Source: Aquimarina sp. BL5
GTDB taxonomy: Bacteria; Bacteroidota; Bacteroidia; Flavobacteriales; Flavobacteriaceae
Direction: 5' to 3'
DNA length: 64,000 nt
Assembly (NCBI RefSeq): GCF_003443675.1
Contig: NZ_CP031963.1
Span: forward strand, 4,686,501-4,750,500
The notes beneath the pieces are model-generated. The model was not told the DNA's origin. It was given only the letters and a program-made list of their open reading frames with translations, and made no database searches. The first letter of the stretch is position 1. Each line of letters begins with the position of its first letter. A program made the position numbers and the translations under genes. Below are positions 1-8,375 of this stretch, one piece after another.

Positions 1-2
1 AT

Positions 3-611
3 GCAAATTTTACAATTCTAACATCTCTTGTAGATTTGAATAATAGTGAACAAACAACCTTGAATATTATTAATAATTCTATCCAGTTTAGACAAGGATT
101 GATTGGGTTTTTGGTAATGCTAACTTCAGATGTGTTTTTGATTTGGTCATTATTTAAAATCACTGAGCCAACTCATAAAACAGTATCATATATAGCATCC
201 TTATTCAGAGGTTTACACGCTTCGTTTTTTTTAATTGCTTTAGTCAAATTAATTAAGGTCTATACTATTACTTCTGAAGAAACAAATTCTGTAGAGTTGC
301 AAACTAGTATAATTGATTTACTATCTAATTTCGATAAGCTTTGGACGATTGGTCTCCTATTTTTTGGTGTACATTTATTGTTACTTGGTTTTTTAGCCTT
401 AAAATCAAATTATATACCTAGAATCATTGGTTTTCTATTGATTCTAGGTGCTTTAGGTTACGCTATTGATGGATCTTCAAAATTATATTTAGCTAGTTAT
501 AGTGAATATCAGTCTTATTTTGAGGCTATTGTAATTTTTACTGGTGTAATTGGTGAGTTGTCTTTTACAATTTGGTTATTGGTGAAAGACTTTTCTCAAA
601 AAAAACTTTAG
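3..611 (+). CDS. DUF4386 family membrane protein (5' end outside window)
   Basis: The reading frame is open from base 3 with no stop upstream, so the gene begins left of the window. An apparent TTG start at 36 is inside the coding region. The residues read before it (ANFTILTSLVDLNNSEQ) are what I expect in the middle of a DUF4386 protein. At least four hydrophobic segments follow, including FRQGLIGFLVMLTSDVFLIW and IIGFLLILGALGYAIDGSSK. DUF4386 proteins are multi-pass inner-membrane proteins of unknown function. The stop is three bases before the next gene, so the two are probably co-transcribed. Confidence 0.8.
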   Translation, partial: ANFTILTSLVDLNNSEQTTLNIINNSIQFRQGLIGFLVMLTSDVFLIWSLFKITEPTHKTVSYIASLFRGLHASFFLIALVKLIKVYTITSEETNSVELQTSIIDLLSNFDKLWTIGLLFFGVHLLLLGFLALKSNYIPRIIGFLLILGALGYAIDGSSKLYLASYSEYQSYFEAIVIFTGVIGELSFTIWLLVKDFSQKKL

Positions 612-614
612 TAT

Positions 615-1067
615 ATGATTTCTTTAAAGGACTATGTAAAAAGACGAAATGGTGTTCCGCTTGGACATTCGAATTCTTTAGGTAATATGCTAAAAAGGTC
701 TTTGGGAGCAAAATCTTTTGATTTGTTTTGGATACACTGTAATCCTATATGGAATTACTACCTCAATAAATATATTTACAAACCATTAAAAAGGATAGGT
801 CATTCGTATGCGGCCATAGTCTTAACCTTTGGTTTTTCAGGTTTTGTACACGATTTAATAGGTCTCTTAATCTACGGAAAATTGTCTTTCCTATTTACTA
901 TTTGGTTTATGATTATGGGAATTATAGTAGCAATTTTTAAAAGAAATGGGCTTGCATACAAAGTACAAAAAGAAGAATTAAACTATGGTTTTAATTCTAT
1001 ATTGATTCTTGTTAGCTTTTTACTTGCAAAGTGCGTACTCAATGGAATTCATTTTTTTAAAACCTAA
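615..1067 (+). CDS. Small multi-pass membrane protein, possibly MBOAT-like
   Basis: This 150-residue protein starts three bases after the DUF4386 gene. It has about three membrane segments. The stretch NPIWNYYLNKYIYKPLKR followed by FGFSGFVHDL resembles the W...YxYxPL and SGxxHxL pattern of membrane-bound O-acyltransferases and wax-synthase-like proteins, including a histidine in the right kind of place. It is far shorter than a normal MBOAT enzyme, so it is either a small relative or a remnant. Enzymatic function is inference only. Confidence 0.5.
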   Translation: MISLKDYVKRRNGVPLGHSNSLGNMLKRSLGAKSFDLFWIHCNPIWNYYLNKYIYKPLKRIGHSYAAIVLTFGFSGFVHDLIGLLIYGKLSFLFTIWFMIMGIIVAIFKRNGLAYKVQKEELNYGFNSILILVSFLLAKCVLNGIHFFKT

Positions 1068-1079
1068 CTAATATTAATT

Positions 1080-1547
1080 ATGAAAACACTTATTAAAATA
1101 GTAATAGCTTTAATATTAATGTTTTTCACAATGTTTAAAACAGTAGCACAAGATGTTACTCAATCTTATAAAGATTCATTAGAAATTGTTGTTAGAAAGT
1201 ATTACGATTTAAACCTTAAAACATTTCGACCTACATCAACAATTAGTGATATTGATAGCATATTTGAATATTTTACTGAGGACTTTACCTATATCCACCC
1301 AAAATATGGTGGTATTTATTCTCGGAAAGATTTATATAATGGTTATGTTCGAAATCAAAAAAATGGAGACTATATAGGGAGGATTTCAGCTATTAAAATA
1401 CAGAATATAATTGTCGGACTCAATGTTGTTGTGGTACAAAGAATCTACGTGTTAAACGATAATGGAAGCATTACAGAAGGAGAGCCACAAGTAACTCTTT
1501 TTGAATTTAAAAAAAGTAGAATATCTAAAATATTTGAGTACTGGTAG
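1080..1547 (+). CDS. Secreted NTF2/SnoaL-like protein
   Basis: This 155-residue protein has a clear signal peptide (hydrophobic run IVIALILMFFTMFKTVAQ, probable cleavage after AQ). The mature part has the NTF2-like/DUF4440 pattern: an early helix (YKDSLEIVVRKYYDLN), a 'YFTEDFTYIHP' strand and a closing beta sheet ending TLFEFKKSRISKIFEYW. The start lies 12 bases after the preceding stop, which suggests a three-gene unit with the two membrane proteins. Members bind small ligands or are enzymes. The substrate here cannot be told. Confidence 0.65.
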   Translation: MKTLIKIVIALILMFFTMFKTVAQDVTQSYKDSLEIVVRKYYDLNLKTFRPTSTISDIDSIFEYFTEDFTYIHPKYGGIYSRKDLYNGYVRNQKNGDYIGRISAIKIQNIIVGLNVVVVQRIYVLNDNGSITEGEPQVTLFEFKKSRISKIFEYW

Positions 1548-1564
1548 TAAAGAAAAAACAAATA

Positions 1565-2146
1565 TTATGATCTGTTTTTCATAATCCTTTTTCTGATTCT
1601 ACTTAAAGATTCTGGTTTTACACCAATATAACTGGCTAAATAATAGAGTGGAACTCTGTTTAATAGCTTTGGCTTTTCATTTAGTAAGCTTAAATAACGT
1701 TGTTCTGGTGAAGAAATTAAATATGCAGCCAAAGAATCTTGTTGCTTACCTAAATCTTCTTCAACTGAAGTTCTACATAAGGTTTCGTACTGTGGAACTT
1801 TTTCTATAAGTTCTAGTTCTTTATCCTTATTTAGAATGGCAAGTTTACAATCTTCTATGCATTCAAAATAGTGTTTTGCAGGTGTTTTTTGATGTAGACT
1901 TGTAAATGAAGCAATTGATGAGTCTTCCTCATAAAAATTAGTTGTTACCTCATTGCCATTAATGATATAATATTTACGAACTAATCCAGATAAATTTTGA
2001 TAGGATTCCTTCGAGACTTGACCTTCTTTTAACAGTATTGTCCCTTTCTCAAAGATTTTAATTGGAATACAATCTTCAATTATTTTAGCTTCTTCATCAG
2101 AAATTTTTATTGCTTGCCTAATAAGTTCTACTATTTCACTAAACAT
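1565..2146 (-). CDS. Crp/Fnr-type transcriptional regulator
   Basis: This 193-residue protein has an N-terminal cyclic-nucleotide-binding-like beta barrel (KIFEKGTILLKEGQVSKE, then an LSGLVRKYYI strand) and a C-terminal helix-turn-helix (YYLASYIGVKPESLSRIRKR). This is the usual arrangement of Bacteroidota Crp/Fnr-like regulators. No cysteine cluster for an Fe-S centre is visible near the N terminus, so direct oxygen sensing of the Fnr kind is not indicated. It is convergent with the preceding three-gene unit, 17 bases from its end. Targets cannot be assigned from this locus. Confidence 0.85.
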   Translation of the reverse strand: MFSEIVELIRQAIKISDEEAKIIEDCIPIKIFEKGTILLKEGQVSKESYQNLSGLVRKYYIINGNEVTTNFYEEDSSIASFTSLHQKTPAKHYFECIEDCKLAILNKDKELELIEKVPQYETLCRTSVEEDLGKQQDSLAAYLISSPEQRYLSLLNEKPKLLNRVPLYYLASYIGVKPESLSRIRKRIMKNRS

Positions 2147-2164
2147 TGTTCAAGTTATATTTTG

Positions 2165-2242
2165 TTTCAATTTTTCAGCTTGTGGCTAATGGTAAGTGTA
2201 AAAAGCGTTTTAGTGCTTTTTCACACAGTGTTGCGTATAGTT
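2165..2242. repeat. Short spacer repeat with hairpin
   Basis: The gap between the Crp-type gene and the next gene holds a hairpin, GTGTAAAAAGC paired with GCTTTTTCACAC. It ends in ACAGTGTTGCG, the same terminal motif as the larger spacer repeats downstream. It is the first recognisable member of the series and is shorter than the others. Confidence 0.45.
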
Positions 2243-3469
2243 TTAATCTTTGAAAACGGGTTTATTAGCTCTCACGTAACTGCTAAACTCATAATAGTCA
2301 ATGTATTCAAATAAGCCACCTTCCGAACAATTATCATCTAATAAACTTGCATTTTCTTTAAAGGAGGCTGCTTCGTGTATATTATTATGCAATAATGGAA
2401 TAAATTCTGATAGTTTTTTATCATTATAATTAAATGCTTCAGGGGATTGATTTTGGTTTAATCGCCAAGAATTTCCAAAGGCGTATGCGCAATTGGCTGA
2501 ACCTAAAACCTCAAAAAAGTAATCTTCCGGAAAAAAGAATCTAGCGTTTAAGTTATTCCCAACAAAAGCTGATCCATGATTATAGTCTCCCAAAAGGCAA
2601 TTGGTTACAGTTAAGTCTTCAAAAACAAAAAACATTCCGCTGGTTGTTACATTTTTTGCTGCAACACTTCCTGTTACAAAAAGTAATTGCATAGGATCAT
2701 CAATAACGGAAATGGTGCCATCAACCGTTAAATTTCCGTTTACTATCAATACGCCTATCCCCAATTCAGCCATGCAATGTAATTGACTTAAATGCAAATC
2801 TCCATCATGAAATACAATATCTTTCTCTGTATCTATAGCCTGTTTAGCTAAATGCATAAATATACCTCCGACATCTGTAATATTTATCGTTTTTTCTTCC
2901 GTTTTTTTTGCTAAAATTGGTATGATAGTTTCATTAATAAATTCAGTGTCAAATTGCTTTAGCAAATAGCTTTTTCCGTTTTCAAAAATTGCTTCTTTAA
3001 TAGTTGCAATTTCAGATTCAGAAATAGTCGTATCCTCATCAGAAATCAACTTCTTTTGTATGATTGGAGGATTCAAGTGTTTATCATCTTTATCGTAATA
3101 ATCAAAGCTAACTGGAGTTCCTGGTTTTTTAACCGCCTTGTATACTTTGTCATCCGAATTACCAAATGCAAATACCTCTGAACTACGTTCTGATGATTTT
3201 AAATAAACATCTTCTATTTGTACACCATTTTCAAAAGTTCCGTATCTGGAAACTTCACCATTAGGATGAAATCTTTTGAAACTTAACATGCTTCCACTAT
3301 CATCAAAAAAAGTTTGACAACATAAATGTCCTTTTGGAGCTAACCACCACTTCCATTCACCTATATGCCTGCCTTGGTCATTTTTTATACCAAGTTCCCA
3401 TTCATTTTGTGAGGCATTCCAAATGGCTTCTTTTGGAACTGTTATTGGTCTTTCTTGATTATTATTCAT
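2243..3469 (-). CDS. Hypothetical protein with MORN/YwqK-like repeats and beta-solenoid region
   Basis: This protein has 408 residues and no signal peptide. Residues ~20-90 contain short repeats such as LSFKRFHPNGEVSRYGTFEN, resembling MORN / YwqK-antitoxin-type repeats. Residues ~230-310 (GVLIVNGNLTVDGTI, LFVTGSVAAKNVT, FEDLTVTNCLLG) have the short regular strands of a parallel beta-helix, as in polymer-forming or pectate-lyase-like folds. Proteins of this composition often occur among the immunity proteins of polymorphic toxin loci. No toxin is adjacent, so that role is inference. The exact family is not recognised. Confidence 0.5.
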   Translation of the reverse strand: MNNNQERPITVPKEAIWNASQNEWELGIKNDQGRHIGEWKWWLAPKGHLCCQTFFDDSGSMLSFKRFHPNGEVSRYGTFENGVQIEDVYLKSSERSSEVFAFGNSDDKVYKAVKKPGTPVSFDYYDKDDKHLNPPIIQKKLISDEDTTISESEIATIKEAIFENGKSYLLKQFDTEFINETIIPILAKKTEEKTINITDVGGIFMHLAKQAIDTEKDIVFHDGDLHLSQLHCMAELGIGVLIVNGNLTVDGTISVIDDPMQLLFVTGSVAAKNVTTSGMFFVFEDLTVTNCLLGDYNHGSAFVGNNLNARFFFPEDYFFEVLGSANCAYAFGNSWRLNQNQSPEAFNYNDKKLSEFIPLLHNNIHEAASFKENASLLDDNCSEGGLFEYIDYYEFSSYVRANKPVFKD

Positions 3470-3661
3470 ATTTATTTATTATACAATGTGTTAGCGAATC
3501 GTTTTTATTGATTTTTACTCAATTTAGCATTTCTCCAAATTCTTTTTTTGTCAATATACTCTTCGTTAAAATTATAAATCTGAAAATTTATAATTCCCGA
3601 AATATTTAGGTTTTAAGCGCAATATATCAAGTCTCTTCATTTCAGTTTGTATTTCCAAAAA
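3470..3661. repeat. Partial spacer repeat (end motif only)
   Basis: Directly upstream of the preceding gene is TTATACAATGTGTTAGC, which matches the terminal motif of the spacer repeats. The AACG-type start and central hairpin are missing. The rest of the gap is AT-rich with no gene that I can support. Confidence 0.35.
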
Positions 3662-4076
3662 TTACTTTCCGACTTTTATGAACTCTATCGGATTAATTAC
3701 TTTTTTTAGATCATTTTGGTCGTTAATTTGTAAGTCTGAATTATAAATAGTAGTCAAAGTAGGTATTTCATACGCATTCAATTCGTTCACTAATTTTGGT
3801 TTTTCTGAAATAACTTTATTCAATTCTATTTGTTCCTTTTCAGTTAATTTAGAAATGAAAGATGCGTCACAACTTTCATAGCTGAAAGATTTTTTTAAAT
3901 TTAGAGTTCAGAAATCTTTTAGATAATATGATACTATTTTCTTGATCTCCAATTCTTTTGTTTTCAGGTATCAACGATGAACTTTCATCATAATACCTAT
4001 CTAATATCTTTTCATCCCTATAAATTCCTTTTGAATAAGACTTTACCCAATCTCTAATTTCTATAGTGTTTTTCAA
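3662..4076 (-). pseudogene. Uncharacterised gene broken by a frameshift in a 7-A run
   Basis: The first 66 codons (4076 down to ~3890, MKNTIEIRDWVKSYSKGIYR...) end at a stop. The +1 frame continues immediately as an open frame (SYESCDASFISKLTEKEQ...) to a stop at 3662. The switch falls in a run of seven A on the coding strand (3890-3896). Removing one A gives a continuous ~137-codon protein with uniform charged, AT-rich coding character. I do not recognise the family. This could be a real mutation, slippage-based phase variation or a sequencing error in the homopolymer. Confidence 0.6.
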
Positions 4077-4318
4077 TTCAGATTAGTTTTAGTAAAATGT
4101 TTGCCAACGCCCCTTGTATGAGTACTCTGCTCGCTCCCCTGTCCAACTAAGATACTTACATAAGACCAGAATATAAAGAAAATAGGTATAAAAAGAGATT
4201 CGTAATCAATCTGCTTAGTTGATGTTAGTACGTGTAAATTATCATCTAAACATTCAAAGTTAAGATGGTCTCTCTCACGGATCTTATAAAAGTATGGACT
4301 CGCTCCAGCCACTTGCAC
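4073..4318 (-). other. Unrecognised ORF fragment overlapping a spacer-repeat start
   Basis: The minus-strand frame is open from about 4360 and contains a protein-like stretch (YFYKIRERDHLNFECLDD). Its last ~25 residues are encoded by the spacer-repeat start motif GCCAACGCCCCTTGTATGAG (4103-4122) and look random. I read it as the truncated tail of a lost gene fused to a repeat. I do not recognise the family. Confidence 0.25.
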
Positions 4319-4452
4319 TTTTACACGAAAATGGTCAATACCTGGTAGTTATTTTGGTATTTCTGATAGCGTGAGTATTATGGAACCATCAAAACGATCA
4401 GCATGACCAATAATGAGTTAGGTCTATTGAAGCAATGCAACTATCTAATGAA

Positions 4453-4482
4453 TGAGACCCTGGAATTTAAACCAAGGTCTCA
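4453..4482. terminator. Inverted repeat downstream of the MBL gene
   Basis: TGAGACC at 4453-4459 pairs with GGTCTCA at 4476-4482, close after the stop codon of the metallo-hydrolase gene. The run of T lies on the plus-strand side, so as an intrinsic terminator it would act better on plus-strand transcripts. Bidirectional action is possible. Confidence 0.4.
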
Positions 4483-4491
4483 TCAAATTTT

Positions 4492-5406
4492 TTATAAGCC
4501 ATAACGCCATTCTTCAGGAACGTATGCGTACGAGCCATCAGCACGACGATCAACGTAACCGAACGAAGGAAAAGGAATATGAGTTGCAGTGATCACGGTG
4601 CGATCTGTTGCTGCCATGTCAAATAGTGTCTTACGAGTTTTGATGGAGTCTTCAGCGCTGTAATCCCAGATAGCCATTGCTTCTATATCGGTAAACTGGA
4701 TAGCGGCACTAATAACAGCATCACCGATGATGAGCAGACTTTCGCCTTCACTTTCAATACGGTAACCTGTATGTCCAGGGGAGTGCCCGGGCAGCGGGAA
4801 TGCAGTAATACCATCGCCCAGATAGGTTTCGCCATGGAATGTACTGATTCTACCGTCATAGGCTTTTTGCCATCCACGGCCCAAATCGAACCATGGCTTC
4901 GAAATTTCTACAGATTTAGACTGAGCTTCTGCGTTCGTCCAGTAATTTAATTCAGTACTTTCGACATGAATCTCTGCATCTGGGATAAGCATGCCGCCTT
5001 CAGTTGTCAAAAGACCAGCTATATGGTCAGGATGCATATGAGTAATCAATACTTTGTCAATGTCTTCTGGCTTCAGTCCAACTTGAGAGAGGTTACCTGG
5101 AAACAGTCCTGCGTCAGGACCAAATAACTCGGCAGCCCCACTGTCAACCAGGATAAGTTTTTTTCCCGTATTGATCAGGTAGGCGTTCACGCCATTACGT
5201 ATAGATCCAGGTGGCTGGAAAGCCTTAGCCAAGTATCCATCAAGTTTATCAGCGCTTGGGTTGGCCCATATTTCATGAGCTAGGTCTACGTATCCATCAC
5301 CGAGTACAGTGATTTCGTAGGAGCCTAGTTTACGTCGGTAGATCTGCGAGACCTGAGAACCTATCTGGGGTACTGCAGGACGGTTCGTTTTTTGTGTATT
5401 AGTCAT
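4492..5406 (-). CDS. MBL-fold metallo-hydrolase
   Basis: This 304-residue protein has the complete metallo-beta-lactamase-fold signature: THMHPDH at residues 122-128 (HxHxDH), His in PLPGHSPGH (~208-212), Asp229 in IIGDAV and His276 in TATHIPFPSFG. This pattern with a long N-terminal extension is typical of the large MBL branch that includes lactonase-like and methyl-parathion-hydrolase-like enzymes. The substrate is not predictable. No signal peptide is seen. Base composition is visibly more G+C-rich and codon use differs from all neighbours, which indicates recent horizontal acquisition. The start is supported by the palindrome and promoter-like region upstream. Confidence 0.9.
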   Translation of the reverse strand: MTNTQKTNRPAVPQIGSQVSQIYRRKLGSYEITVLGDGYVDLAHEIWANPSADKLDGYLAKAFQPPGSIRNGVNAYLINTGKKLILVDSGAAELFGPDAGLFPGNLSQVGLKPEDIDKVLITHMHPDHIAGLLTTEGGMLIPDAEIHVESTELNYWTNAEAQSKSVEISKPWFDLGRGWQKAYDGRISTFHGETYLGDGITAFPLPGHSPGHTGYRIESEGESLLIIGDAVISAAIQFTDIEAMAIWDYSAEDSIKTRKTLFDMAATDRTVITATHIPFPSFGYVDRRADGSYAYVPEEWRYGL

Positions 5407-5426
5407 AATCTGTAAATTTTATCATT

Positions 5427-5440
5427 TGTCAAAATTGACA
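5427..5440. promoter_or_regulatory. Palindromic operator candidate upstream of the MBL gene
   Basis: TGTCAAAATTGACA is a 14-bp inverted repeat (arms TGTCAA/TTGACA) 21 bases upstream of the MBL start codon. On the minus strand a TACCTTTA sequence just upstream is close to the Bacteroidota -7 consensus TAnnTTTG. The position fits a repressor site between promoter and start. No matching regulator gene is adjacent. Confidence 0.4.
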
Positions 5441-5496
5441 TTGTAAAGGTATTTGGTACTTGAAAAGATAAATATGACAGATGTTAAGAAAACAGA

Positions 5497-5533
5497 TTGA
5501 CATATATCAAAAAATAAAATTGACCTATATCAA
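5497..5533. promoter_or_regulatory. Two Fnr-box-like palindromes in tandem
   Basis: TTGACATATATCAA (5497-5510) and TTGACCTATATCAA (5520-5533) each differ by one base from the Fnr-type box TTGATnnnnATCAA. They are spaced 23 bp centre to centre, about two helical turns. They lie ~95-125 bp upstream of the MBL start and inside the 5' part of the broken T9SS fragment. A Crp/Fnr-type regulator could act here; this is inference. Confidence 0.4.
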
Positions 5534-5568
5534 TAGAAGTTTATCAGGAGAAGCTACAGAAAGGATAA

Positions 5569-5741
5569 TGAAACAGTTTTTAATCTTTAATATAAATGGA
5601 CATTTAGTTAGGCAATTAAATCTAACAGGAGAAATAAATAGTGCTCAATTAAACTTATGTCAAGTACAAAGCGGAGATTATATTATTAAAATCATAACTC
5701 AAGAAGGAGTGGCGGTAAAAAGAATTATGAAATTATACTGA
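5569..5741 (+). pseudogene. Orphan T9SS C-terminal sorting domain (gene remnant)
   Basis: The frame ending at 5741 encodes FLIFNINGHLVRQLNLTG...VQSGDYIIKIITQEG...VKRIMKLY. This is the canonical type A sorting domain of T9SS cargo (NxxGxxV, then SGxYxxxI, and a final basic KL-type end). The frame is open from 5481, but the first ~29 codons are regulatory-looking DNA without domain character. No passenger domain and no signal peptide remain. It is best read as the 3' end of a secreted-protein gene whose body was replaced when the MBL module arrived. Confidence 0.6.
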
Positions 5742-5815
5742 TAAGTCATTTAATATTTCAACAATAAAAAAAGACATTCTTGGAAATAGAAATCCCATCT
5801 ACGCATCAAAAGTAA

Positions 5816-5948
5816 GTTGTATATGATGTTTTTGTATTAAGATTAGTTACGTAGTTTTAGCACCTAATTTAGCAAATACAAACGAAATAGAAAATCCGCG
5901 AGGATTTTCGTAAATAGGCTAGAACTAGCAATTAATTTTATACGTTGT
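5816..5948. repeat. Spacer repeat, family B, interrupted by IS1182 copy 1
   Basis: It contains TTTTAGCACCTAATTTAGCAA, an 8-bp hairpin GAAAATCC/GGATTTTC at 5890-5909, TAGGCTAGAACTAGCAATTA, and the terminal TTATACGTTGT into which the IS inserted. It aligns along most of its length with the repeat at 27130-27303, with a compensatory change in the hairpin. Its right end continues after the IS at 7637. Confidence 0.6.
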
Positions 5949-7636
5949 GCCTGTTGCACAAGTTAGTAAAAAGGATTAATTTCATGATATGCAAGGAAAA
6001 AAGATATATCAAGAGAAGTTGTTTAGTGATTTCCGTTTAAGTGATCGTGTAGCGGAGACCAATTTTTATTATCGTTTAAAGAGTGTTTTGCATTTAGACT
6101 TTTTATATAAAAAAACCAGTACCTATTACGGTAGAAGTGGTCAACGTAGTATTGATCCTGTAGTGTTTTTCAAGCTTTGTTTAGTTGGTTATCTAGAAAA
6201 TATTATAAGCGATAGAAAGCTTATCGAGCACTGTAGTATGCGCTTGGATATCCTCTATTTTGTGGGCTATGACATTGATGAGACACTACCTTGGCATTCG
6301 ACTATCAGTAGGACACGCCAGTTGTTCCCTGAAGAAATTTTTGAACAAGTATTCATCCACATTTTGGAGATGTGCATCGGCAAGGGTATGGTAAAAGGGC
6401 GCACCCAAGCGATAGATTCTGCACCTGTAAAAGCAAATGCCAGTATGGATAGTCTGGAGTTAAAAGTTCCTTGTCAAGATTTAGAAGCACACTTAGCTGC
6501 TGTACGCCATATTAGCCATCGGGATCAAGAGGTTTTTCGCAAAGCCAAGGAAAACAAAGCCAGTGAAGAGCAGCAAAGTATTACTGCCACAAAACAAGAA
6601 CTAAAAAGTATTGAGTCCAGGAACAAGAACTGGAGCAAGAATCAAGACAGGCGCCCAGGTGCAAATAACAAGGGTAGCCGTTATACAAGCAACAAGACAC
6701 ACTACAGTCCAACCGATCCAGATGCTAGAATAAGTGTGAAGCCAGGCAAGGCTCGAAAACTCAATTATAGCAGCCAACTTAGTGTAGACACGGCAAATCA
6801 TGTGATTACTGACATCAAAGCTTATCATGCAGATGGTAAGGATAGTCAATATATGGAGGACATTGTAGATCGTGTTCAACGGCGGTTGTGGAAGTCAGGA
6901 TTTCAATTAGAAAACGTACTGGCAGATACAGGATATAGTAGCGGAGAGGTGTACGCTTATTTAGAAAATAAAGAGATCAAAGGTTACATACCACCACATG
7001 GCACTTACAAAGGTGGTCCAGATGGCTTTGAATATATAAAAAGTGAAGATCATTATATCTGTCCCAACAGAGCAATAGTACCTTTCAAGAAAGTGTTCAA
7101 AGACTACCGTACCCAAACCTTAAAGAAAGAATACCGTATTTCCAGTAAAATATGTAGAGACTGTCCACTATCACTTAGCTGTTTGGGAAAAACAGCTAAA
7201 GAAAAGAAATTTAGTGTAACCTACTATCGGGAGGAATATGAGCGTAACAATGCTCGACTAGCCACTCCCAAAGGCAAAGTAATGAAAGCCAAACGGCAAA
7301 GTACTGTAGAGCCTGTTTTTGGAACCCTCACCCAGTTTATGGGACTGCGCAAGATCAACACTATTGGCATAAAGCAGGCTAACAAAGTGATGCATCTATC
7401 GGCAATGGCTTATAATTTAAAGAAATATCTAAAATTCACAGAAAAACGAGTAAAAAGTGAAGCAAAAGCACTTGCTCCTCTTTTTTTTGAAAAATTGGTC
7501 TTAATACAAACACTAGCCTTCATTTTAAGCACTCAAATTTTTGAAATTTCAACAAGCATTTTCAAAATAAAAGAGGTTTAAAATAGTATTTTTAATGTCA
7601 ACCCCATCAAAAGTTAAGTACTTGTGCAACGGTTAC
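5949..7636 (+). mobile_element. IS1182-type insertion sequence, copy 1
   Basis: This is a 1688-bp element bounded by imperfect inverted repeats sharing GTTGCACAAGT (left GCCTGTTGCACAAGT, right end read inward GTAACCGTTGCACAAGT). It is flanked by 6-bp direct repeats CGTTGT at 5943-5948 and 7637-7642, taken as a target duplication. The insertion is in the terminal motif of a spacer repeat. The second copy at 27304 has the same length, and I found only one base difference (6426 T versus 27781 C). Ends are inferred by comparing the two copies and are uncertain by a base or two. Confidence 0.85.
5989..7581 (+). CDS. IS1182 family transposase
   Basis: This 530-residue transposase has the IS1182/IS5-superfamily architecture. 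An N-terminal DUF772-type domain (GQRSIDPVVFFKLCLVGYLE) is followed by the DDE nuclease, with QAIDSAPVKANAS (first Asp), LADTGYSSGE (second Asp) and STVEPVFGTLTQFMGLRK (Glu). A CxxC-type cluster (CRDCPLSLSC) precedes the last block. The frame is intact, so the element is probably active or recently active. The start ATG follows the left inverted repeat by ~25 bases. Confidence 0.93.
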   Translation: MQGKKIYQEKLFSDFRLSDRVAETNFYYRLKSVLHLDFLYKKTSTYYGRSGQRSIDPVVFFKLCLVGYLENIISDRKLIEHCSMRLDILYFVGYDIDETLPWHSTISRTRQLFPEEIFEQVFIHILEMCIGKGMVKGRTQAIDSAPVKANASMDSLELKVPCQDLEAHLAAVRHISHRDQEVFRKAKENKASEEQQSITATKQELKSIESRNKNWSKNQDRRPGANNKGSRYTSNKTHYSPTDPDARISVKPGKARKLNYSSQLSVDTANHVITDIKAYHADGKDSQYMEDIVDRVQRRLWKSGFQLENVLADTGYSSGEVYAYLENKEIKGYIPPHGTYKGGPDGFEYIKSEDHYICPNRAIVPFKKVFKDYRTQTLKKEYRISSKICRDCPLSLSCLGKTAKEKKFSVTYYREEYERNNARLATPKGKVMKAKRQSTVEPVFGTLTQFMGLRKINTIGIKQANKVMHLSAMAYNLKKYLKFTEKRVKSEAKALAPLFFEKLVLIQTLAFILSTQIFEISTSIFKIKEV

Positions 7637-7654
7637 CGTTGTTGTAGCACGTTT

Positions 7655-8350
7655 TTATTCCGTTATTAATAATACTAAAGGTATAATCCCATTGTTAAAA
7701 CTATGTATACAAATCGCTAAAAGTATTCCAGAATTTAATCTCGCATAACTATAAATAAATCCAGCCACAAGATGCGGTAATACTACTATTGGTGAGAAAA
7801 TCAATAATTCAGTTGTTAATTCGTAATTTACTATATGTGACAAACCAAATATTAAAAGTAATCCATAAAATATTTTTCGCTTATTCATTTTCCAAAAGTT
7901 AGAAAATAATTCAACAAATTTTTGATTTAGACTTAAATATAAAACTACCCCTATTCCTGCAGCAATTAATATGCAATAGAGCCTTTCAAGTTCCGAGATA
8001 TTCTTTAAAGTGAAATAAGATATTCCGATTATAGTTATTGTTAAATTCGTTTTTGTAAATAATAGCCCAATTCTGTAAGTGAACTCTTCTATGATTGGTG
8101 CTATAATTGCAATCATTAAAATTTTTGAAACTGGACCATAACTTTTAATTTTTTCTCCAGTAATATGCTTTGGCATTTCAAAAATTCCATAAGAATCTAA
8201 AAAATATGAAAGTCCGAAACAAAATGCTTTCAGCAGTATGAGAATTCCGTAGAGCTTCAATCCTAGAAGTATAGTTTCTTTAAAATTTCGTTTCTTTTTT
8301 GGTAAAAATCCAGATTTAATTAAAATCCAAATATTCTTAAATTCATTCAA
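7655..8350 (-). CDS. CPBP-type intramembrane metalloprotease
   Basis: This 231-residue protein has ~6-7 membrane helices. The three CPBP (Abi/CAAX protease-like) motifs are present: EExxxR at residues 88-93 (PIIEEFTYRIG), His172 in IFGLSHIV and His216 in AICIHSFNN, all at membrane boundaries. Members cleave within membranes, and bacterial ones are often linked to bacteriocin self-immunity or protein maturation. It stands alone between two spacer repeats. The right-hand part of IS1182 copy 1 lies just downstream of its stop. Confidence 0.85.
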   Translation of the reverse strand: MNEFKNIWILIKSGFLPKKKRNFKETILLGLKLYGILILLKAFCFGLSYFLDSYGIFEMPKHITGEKIKSYGPVSKILMIAIIAPIIEEFTYRIGLLFTKTNLTITIIGISYFTLKNISELERLYCILIAAGIGVVLYLSLNQKFVELFSNFWKMNKRKIFYGLLLIFGLSHIVNYELTTELLIFSPIVVLPHLVAGFIYSYARLNSGILLAICIHSFNNGIIPLVLLITE

Positions 8351-8375
8351 ATGTTTGCGATTTTCTAAAATATGC

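Noticed and set aside
6601..6879. 92-codon antisense ORF in IS1182, conserved in both copies
   Set aside because: It is conserved only because the element is duplicated; it is a shadow of the transposase frame without domain character.
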